From assembly GCA_902790495.1 (NCBI GenBank), contig CADASK010000014.1:1-38254 (forward strand): 38,254 nucleotides of DNA, written 5' to 3'. The notes below the pieces were generated by a model. That model made no database searches, had not been told where the DNA came from, and worked only from the letters and a program-made list of their open reading frames with translations. The DNA comes from an uncultured Eubacteriales bacterium (GTDB taxonomy: Bacteria > Bacillota > Clostridia > Christensenellales > Aristaeellaceae). The position numbers and the translations under genes were made by a program. This document shows, in pieces, positions 34,136-38,254 of the stretch (positions are counted from its first letter, which is position 1; each line of letters starts with the position of its first letter).

Positions 34136-34222
34136 ATCCCTGCCGGAACCGGCAAAGCACATTCAGGTCTCCGCCTGCAAACACGACTTCCCGGCGGAGG
34201 GGATACGAAGCCGTTAACTCAC

Positions 34223-34251
34223 ATTATAGCATGAGGCCGCAGGAATTGCAA
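34223..34251 (-). promoter_or_regulatory. Sigma-70 promoter of the corC-like gene
   Basis: Minus-strand -35 TTGCAA (34246-34251), 17-base spacer, consensus -10 TATAAT (34223-34228) preceded by TGC. The predicted leader of about 190 bases contains repeat copy F. Confidence 0.88.
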
Positions 34252-34275
34252 ATCTCTGCCTTTTCAGGCACGCCT

Positions 34276-35421
34276 TCAGTCCAGCGACGCATACATCGCC
34301 GCCGTCAGCTTCGGGATGAAGCGGTAATGACTGCCCGGCAGATTGGTGGTCAGATAGACGCAGGTCAGCTTCTCCTTCGGATCGACGCAGAACCAGTTGC
34401 CGAAGGCGCCGTCCCAGCCCCACTCGCCGACGGAGCCGTTGCTCTCGGCAATCTCCGGATTCTTCATCACCCGCACGCCGAGGCCGTAGCCGTAGCCGCG
34501 CTGGGTGTCCCAATTGTGGGTGGCCTGCTGCTGGGGCGTCAGGTGGTCGGTGGCGATCAGGTCGATGGTCTTCCGGCCCAGGATGCGCTCGCCGTCCAGC
34601 GTGCCGCCGCGCAGGAGCATCTGCGCGAAGCGGGAGTAGTCGCGCACGATGGAGAAGAGACCGCCGCCGCCGCTCTCGAAGGCCGGCTTCTCAGCGGGAT
34701 AGGTCCGGTCGTCGGGCTTCATGCCCTCGTCGATATGGTAGAGGGTGGCGACCCGGTGCTGCTTCTCGGCGGGCACGTAGAAGCCCGTGTCCTTCATGCC
34801 CAGGGGATCGAAGATGTGCTCCTGCAGGTAGTCGCCCAGGGTCTGTCCGCTGAGCACCTCGATCACCGCGCCCAGCACGTCGATGGAGAAGCCGTACATC
34901 CACTTTTCGCCCGGCTCAAAGGCCAGCGGCAGCTGACCCACCATGTTGCACCAGGTCTTGGTGTCCGGCATAGAGCCGTGCTCGGCGATATAGGCGTCGC
35001 CCTTTTGATCCTGGATACGGGCCGCCGCGGTCTCCTTGCCGGCGTAGGGGACGCCGCTGGTCATGGTGAAGAGCTGGCGCAGGGTCACCTCGCCCTTGGC
35101 CGGGACGATGTCATAGCCGCCGTCGGGCTTTTCCACGGCGATGGTGGGGTTCTTGAAGCCCGGCAGGTATTCGCTGACCGGATCCCAGAGCTTGAACAGC
35201 CCCTGCTCATACAGCCGCATGAGGCCGGCCACGGTGATGACCTTGGTCATGGACGCGATGGGGAAGATGGTCTTCTCGGTGATGGGGGTCTGCTGTTCGA
35301 TGTTGGCATAGCCGAGGCATTCCTTGTGGAGGGTTTCGCCGCCGCGGATGATTTTGATGGAGCAGCCGGCGATTTGGCCGGAATCCACAAAGCGGCGTAG
35401 GGTTTCATGCACGAGCTTCAT
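34276..35421 (-). CDS. Serine beta-lactamase-fold hydrolase (class C/esterase type)
   Basis: A 381-residue protein of the beta-lactamase/DD-peptidase/esterase VIII fold. Seen: the SxxK motif with nucleophile Ser in FPIASMTKVITVAGLM (about residue 58), the Tyr motif in GEKWMYGFSIDVLGAVIEVLSG, and the third motif GWGWDGAFGNWF with Trp-Asp-Gly in place of the KTG of true beta-lactamases. No signal peptide is visible, so it is likely cytosolic and more probably an esterase or peptidase than a resistance enzyme. The start at 35421 has AAAGGAAG upstream; a frame open to 35595 crosses the promoter. Confidence 0.92.
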   Translation of the reverse strand: MKLVHETLRRFVDSGQIAGCSIKIIRGGETLHKECLGYANIEQQTPITEKTIFPIASMTKVITVAGLMRLYEQGLFKLWDPVSEYLPGFKNPTIAVEKPDGGYDIVPAKGEVTLRQLFTMTSGVPYAGKETAAARIQDQKGDAYIAEHGSMPDTKTWCNMVGQLPLAFEPGEKWMYGFSIDVLGAVIEVLSGQTLGDYLQEHIFDPLGMKDTGFYVPAEKQHRVATLYHIDEGMKPDDRTYPAEKPAFESGGGGLFSIVRDYSRFAQMLLRGGTLDGERILGRKTIDLIATDHLTPQQQATHNWDTQRGYGYGLGVRVMKNPEIAESNGSVGEWGWDGAFGNWFCVDPKEKLTCVYLTTNLPGSHYRFIPKLTAAMYASLD

Positions 35422-35524
35422 AAAAGACTTCCTTTCAGGGTTTGGTTGTATGGAACGATGGGTGCCGCTGGCGGCGCGGAAAAATAAGATGATCTGCGAT
35501 CCCGTCAGCTGATGCGTTATGCAG

Positions 35525-35553
35525 ATTGTAGCATATCGCACGGCTTTTGTCAT
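35525..35553 (-). promoter_or_regulatory. Sigma-70 promoter of the serine hydrolase gene
   Basis: Minus-strand -35 ATGACA (35548-35553), 17-base spacer, -10 TACAAT (35525-35530) preceded by TGC, with an AT-rich upstream segment. Predicted leader about 97 bases. Confidence 0.75.
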
Positions 35554-35639
35554 TACATATTTTGGATGCAACATAGAATTGTAACAAAGATTCATATTTT
35601 TGATAAGAATCTAATAAGATACAGACGATAAAACCCAAT

Positions 35640-35735
35640 CTGTCGCAAGTTGAAGGCTCTACTTTCCCTTGTGGGAAAGTAGCAAAGGACACCGGGGGAC
35701 ACGTTGCGACGTGTGTCCCCCGGACCCCCCGCACA
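35640..35735. other. Two-hairpin element with possible pseudoknot
   Basis: Hairpin 1 is CTACTTTCCC/GGGAAAGTAG with loop TTGT (35659-35682). Hairpin 2 is CCGGGGGACAC/GTGTCCCCCGG (35692-35723). The loop of hairpin 2 contains TTGCGAC (35704-35710), the exact complement of GTCGCAA at 35642-35648, so loop and flank can pair. Unrelated to the main repeat family. Confidence 0.55.
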
Positions 35736-35811
35736 CGCTTTTGGTACCATGCGCCAACATTCGTATGGATGCAATCAGCTACCGTTGCAAATAGCTGCCA
35801 AAACAAGAGCG

Positions 35812-35873
35812 GCCGCGCGAAGGGGTGCAGGGGGCGATCGCAAAGCCCCCTGCCCGCGCCCGCAGGCGCGGAA
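35812..35873 (+). repeat. Repeat copy G: single half-unit
   Basis: GCGAAGG, stem GCAGGGGGC/GCCCCCTGC with loop GATCGCAAA, then CCGCGCC/GGCGCGG with loop CGCA and GGAA. The first stem differs from copies A and E on both arms together. Confidence 0.85.
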
Positions 35874-35881
35874 CTCCCTGC

Positions 35882-35924
35882 AAAAAAGACGCTCGCCCAG
35901 AGCATGAACTCTAAGCAGAGCGTC
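35882..35924 (-). terminator. Rho-independent terminator of the nfn operon
   Basis: Minus-strand arms GACGCTC/GAGCGTC with an inner AGAG/CTCT stem, followed by TTTTTT (35882-35887). Ends 25 bases after the gene stop. Confidence 0.85.
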
Positions 35925-35949
35925 CTTGCAAAGCATATCTTGCAACGGT

Positions 35950-37350
35950 TTAGTTGCCATCCGCTTTCCCTGAAAGGTAAGCATCAATCGCCGCGGCGGC
36001 GGTCTTCCCCGCCCCCATAGCCAGAATCACCGTGGCCGCGCCGGTCACCGCGTCGCCGCCGGCGTACACCCCATCCCGGCTGGTCTTGCCGGTCTCCTCC
36101 TCCACCACGATGCCGCCCCAGCGCTGGGTCTCCAGGCCGCGGGTGGTGGTCTTGATCAGCGGATTCGGTGACGTGCCCAGCGCCATGATCACGCAGTCCA
36201 TGGCCAGCTCCTCCTCGGCGCCCTCGATGGGCACGGGGCGGCGGCGGCCGGAGGCGTCGGGCTCGCCCAGCTCCATCTTCTGGCAGGTGATGCCGCTGAC
36301 CCAGCCCTGGTCATCGCCGTGGATGGCCAGCGGGCTCTCCAGGAAGCGGAACACGATGCCCTCCTCCATGGCGTGCTCGACCTCCTCACGGCGGGCGGGC
36401 AGCTCCTCCTCGGTGCGGCGGTAGACGATGGTGACCTCCGCGCCCAGGCGCTTGGCGCAGCGGGCCGCGTCCATGGCGACGTTGCCGCCGCCGACCACGG
36501 CCACCCGGCTGGCGTGCTGGATGGGCGTCGCCGCGCCGGGCCTGTAGGCCTTCATCAGGTTGATGCGGGTGAGGAACTCGTTGGCGGAGTATACGCCCTT
36601 GAGGTTTTCGCCGGGGATGCCCATGAACTTGGGCAGGCCCGCGCCGCTGCCGATGAACACAGCCTCGAAGCCGCAGGTCTCCATCAGCTCGTCGATGGTG
36701 ATGGTGCGGCCGATGACCACGTTGGTCTCGATGTCCACGCCCATGGCGGCCAGGTTGTCGATCTCGCTCTGCACAATGGCCTTGGGCAGGCGGAACTCGG
36801 GGATGCCGTAGACCAGCACGCCGCCGGCCAGGTGCAGGGCCTCGAAGACCGTCACCTTGTAGCCCAGGCGCGCGAGGTCGCCCGCGCAGGTGAGACCGGA
36901 GGGGCCGGAGCCGATGACCGCCACCTTGTGGCCATTGGACGCGGGCACGGCGGGCTTCTCCGCGCTGTGGACGCGGTGCCAGTCCGCCACGAAGCGCTCC
37001 AGCCGGCCGATGGCGACGGGCTCACCCTTCTTGCCGCGCACGCACACGCCCTCGCACTGGCTCTCCTGGGGGCACACGCGGCCGCACACGGCGGGCAGGG
37101 AGGAGGAGCGGCTGATGATCTGATAGGCCTCCTCAAAGCGGCCCTCCGCCACCTCGTGGATGAAGGCCGGGATGTCGATGCGCACCGGGCAGCCGGCGAC
37201 GCAGAACTTCTGCTTGCAGTTCAGGCAGCGCTTCGCCTCGTCCACTGCGGTGGCCTCGTCATAGCCCAGGGCCACCTCGGAGAAGTTGCGGCTGCGGACC
37301 TCCGCGTCCTGGGAGGGCATGGGGTGTTTGGTTGGCATCATGTTCGGCAT
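35950..37350 (-). CDS. NADPH-binding subunit, NfnB / glutamate synthase small-subunit type
   Basis: A 466-residue Fe-S flavoprotein. The N-terminal Cys motifs CLNCKQKFCVAGCP and CGRVCPQESQCEGVC hold two [4Fe-4S] clusters; then FAD-binding VIGSGPSGLTCAGDLARLG, a second Rossmann motif VVGGGNVAMDAARCAKRLGA for NAD(P)H, and the C-terminal YAGGDAVTGAATVILAMGAG. These proteins are often annotated GltA, but with the FAD/[2Fe-2S] subunit directly upstream the pair fits NfnAB, which couples ferredoxin and NADH oxidation to NADP reduction (electron bifurcation). The start at 37350 has AAGGAGG upstream and follows its partner by one base. A sulfide dehydrogenase (SudAB) role is the main alternative. Confidence 0.9.
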   Translation of the reverse strand: MPNMMPTKHPMPSQDAEVRSRNFSEVALGYDEATAVDEAKRCLNCKQKFCVAGCPVRIDIPAFIHEVAEGRFEEAYQIISRSSSLPAVCGRVCPQESQCEGVCVRGKKGEPVAIGRLERFVADWHRVHSAEKPAVPASNGHKVAVIGSGPSGLTCAGDLARLGYKVTVFEALHLAGGVLVYGIPEFRLPKAIVQSEIDNLAAMGVDIETNVVIGRTITIDELMETCGFEAVFIGSGAGLPKFMGIPGENLKGVYSANEFLTRINLMKAYRPGAATPIQHASRVAVVGGGNVAMDAARCAKRLGAEVTIVYRRTEEELPARREEVEHAMEEGIVFRFLESPLAIHGDDQGWVSGITCQKMELGEPDASGRRRPVPIEGAEEELAMDCVIMALGTSPNPLIKTTTRGLETQRWGGIVVEEETGKTSRDGVYAGGDAVTGAATVILAMGAGKTAAAAIDAYLSGKADGN

Positions 37351-37351
37351 C

Positions 37352-38191
37352 TCACAGGCCCTCCTTGAACAGATTGCAGGTCTCCTCGTAGGCGCGGCGC
37401 TCGAAGGGCTGGTAGGTGCGCCCGCGGGCGATGGCCTCGTCGAAATCGATGGCGTGGCCGTCAAACTCGGGGCCGTCCACGCAGGCGAACTTCGTCTGTC
37501 CGCCCACGGTCAGGCGGCAGCCGCCGCACATGCCCGTGCCGTCGATCATGATCGGGTTCATGCTGGCCACGGTCGGGATGCCGTACTCCTTCGTCAGCGC
37601 GCACACGAACTTCATCATAATCAGCGGGCCGATGGTGATGACCTCATCGTACTTTTCGCCGCTCTCGATCAGCTGGCGCAGGGCGTCGGTCACCAGGCCC
37701 TTCTCGCCCCAGGAGCCGTCGTCGCTCATGCGCACAAAGCGCGAGGAGTGGGCGGCGAAGTCCTCCTCCAGGATCACCAGATCCTTTGTGCGGAAGCCGG
37801 CGATGGCGTGCACCTCGGTGCCCTGCTCGTGCAGCTTCTTCGCCACGGGATAAGCGATGGCGCAGCCCACGCCGCCGCCCACCACGGCCACCTTTTTGAG
37901 CCCCTCGGTCTCGGTGGGGCGTCCCAGCGGACCGACGAAATCATGCAGGCAATCCCCGGTGTTCAAACGGTTCAGCTTTTCGGTGGTAGCGCCGACGATC
38001 TGGAAAATGATGGTGACGGCGCCATTTTCGCGATCGTAATCGGCCACGGTCAGCGGGATGCGCTCGCCGTCCTCGCTGACGCGCAGGATAATGAACTGCC
38101 CCGGCTCGGCCTTGCGGGCAACCTGCGGCGCGTCGATCACCATGCGGGTCACGGTGGGATTGAGCGGCGTTTTTTCAACAATTCTGTTCAT
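37352..38191 (-). CDS. FAD/[2Fe-2S] subunit, NfnA / SudB type
   Basis: A 279-residue ferredoxin-NADP reductase-like protein. Seen: the FAD segment AEPGQFIILRVSEDGERIPL, the NAD-site KVAVVGGGVGCAIAYPVAK, and near the C-terminus the iron-sulfur motif MCGGCRLTVGGQTKFACVDG. This matches the sulfide/dihydroorotate dehydrogenase-like family and NfnA, and forms a heterodimer with the next gene product in anaerobes. The start at 38191 has AAGGAG upstream. The products would balance ferredoxin, NADH and NADPH pools in fermentative metabolism. Confidence 0.92.
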   Translation of the reverse strand: MNRIVEKTPLNPTVTRMVIDAPQVARKAEPGQFIILRVSEDGERIPLTVADYDRENGAVTIIFQIVGATTEKLNRLNTGDCLHDFVGPLGRPTETEGLKKVAVVGGGVGCAIAYPVAKKLHEQGTEVHAIAGFRTKDLVILEEDFAAHSSRFVRMSDDGSWGEKGLVTDALRQLIESGEKYDEVITIGPLIMMKFVCALTKEYGIPTVASMNPIMIDGTGMCGGCRLTVGGQTKFACVDGPEFDGHAIDFDEAIARGRTYQPFERRAYEETCNLFKEGL

Positions 38192-38202
38192 GCCAAATCT
38201 CC

Positions 38203-38254
38203 TTATTCCTCAGCATTCCAGTGCATGCGATGCTGCAGCCTCGCGTAGAAATCG
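38203..38254 (-). CDS. Possible end of an upstream gene (fragment)
   Basis: The last 52 bases can be read on the minus strand as an open frame ending DFYARLQHRMHWNAEE and TAA, 11 bases before the NfnA start. The residue composition and the position inside an operon-like spacing are compatible with a real C-terminus, but the fragment is too short to name a family. Confidence 0.3.
   Translation of the reverse strand, partial: DFYARLQHRMHWNAEE

Larger units (their letters stand above)
35422..35949. other. Gene-free stretch between the hydrolase and glutamate-synthase-type genes
   Basis: A 528-base stretch holding, from left to right, the hydrolase promoter, a possible pseudoknot element, repeat copy G and the terminator of the nfn operon. 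The left part is AT-rich. Reading frames here are short and follow repeats; no gene is supported. Confidence 0.7.

Overview
High-GC chromosomal window, most likely from a gut-type anaerobic Bacillota (Clostridia). The support is gene content: an NfnAB-type flavin/Fe-S pair, FeoA-FeoB fused in one protein with a downstream FeoB-associated Cys-rich peptide, strong AGGAGG ribosome sites, and Firmicute-type NagB, GlpK, LspA and RluD. No rRNA, tRNA, CRISPR array, integrase, transposase or phage gene was seen. The lineage is an inference; no marker gene places it more finely.

Layout. 1-4.6 kb, plus strand: the end of a nitrate/sulfonate/taurine-type ABC importer (permease end, ATPase, binding protein), then nagB and nagA, closed by a two-way terminator. 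4.65-7.9 kb, minus strand: a phosphonate-type importer phnD-phnC-phnE-phnE. 8.06-18.3 kb, minus strand: a tightly packed run, in transcription order a tubulin/FtsZ-like protein with a coiled coil, a 1084-residue protein with an actin/Hsp70-like ATPase core, FeoAB, a 51-residue Cys-rich Feo peptide, a membrane-anchored HMA metal-binding protein, a GH4 glycosidase and a metallo-beta-lactamase-fold hydrolase. 18.4-21.8 kb: sugar-lipid phosphotransferase, sugar nucleotidyltransferase and galE (surface polysaccharide precursors). 21.9-25.3 kb: DMT transporter, lspA, rluD, GNAT and an XRE regulator with a histone-H1-like linker. 25.6-27.1 kb: a secreted beta-helix protein. 27.3 kb onward: glpK, a DUF4279 protein, a GH3 enzyme with inverted domain order, a CorC-type CBS protein, a serine beta-lactamase-fold hydrolase and the NfnAB pair.

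Two things stand out. First, the tubulin-like/actin-like gene pair is joined to feoAB by an ATGA overlap, so two possible NTP-driven proteins of unknown role are translated with an iron transporter. Second, the intergenic regions at 1-2.6 kb and 28.8-35.9 kb carry seven copies (ten half-units) of one hairpin repeat. Each half-unit is a pair of adjacent hairpins whose loops are fixed (GATCGCAAA and CGCA) while the stems change on both sides together. Three copies are two half-units in inverted orientation, like a REPIN. No copy was seen in the 26 kb between these regions. Other structured intergenic DNA includes a possible pseudoknot, a possible three-way junction and twin hairpins with a shared loop.
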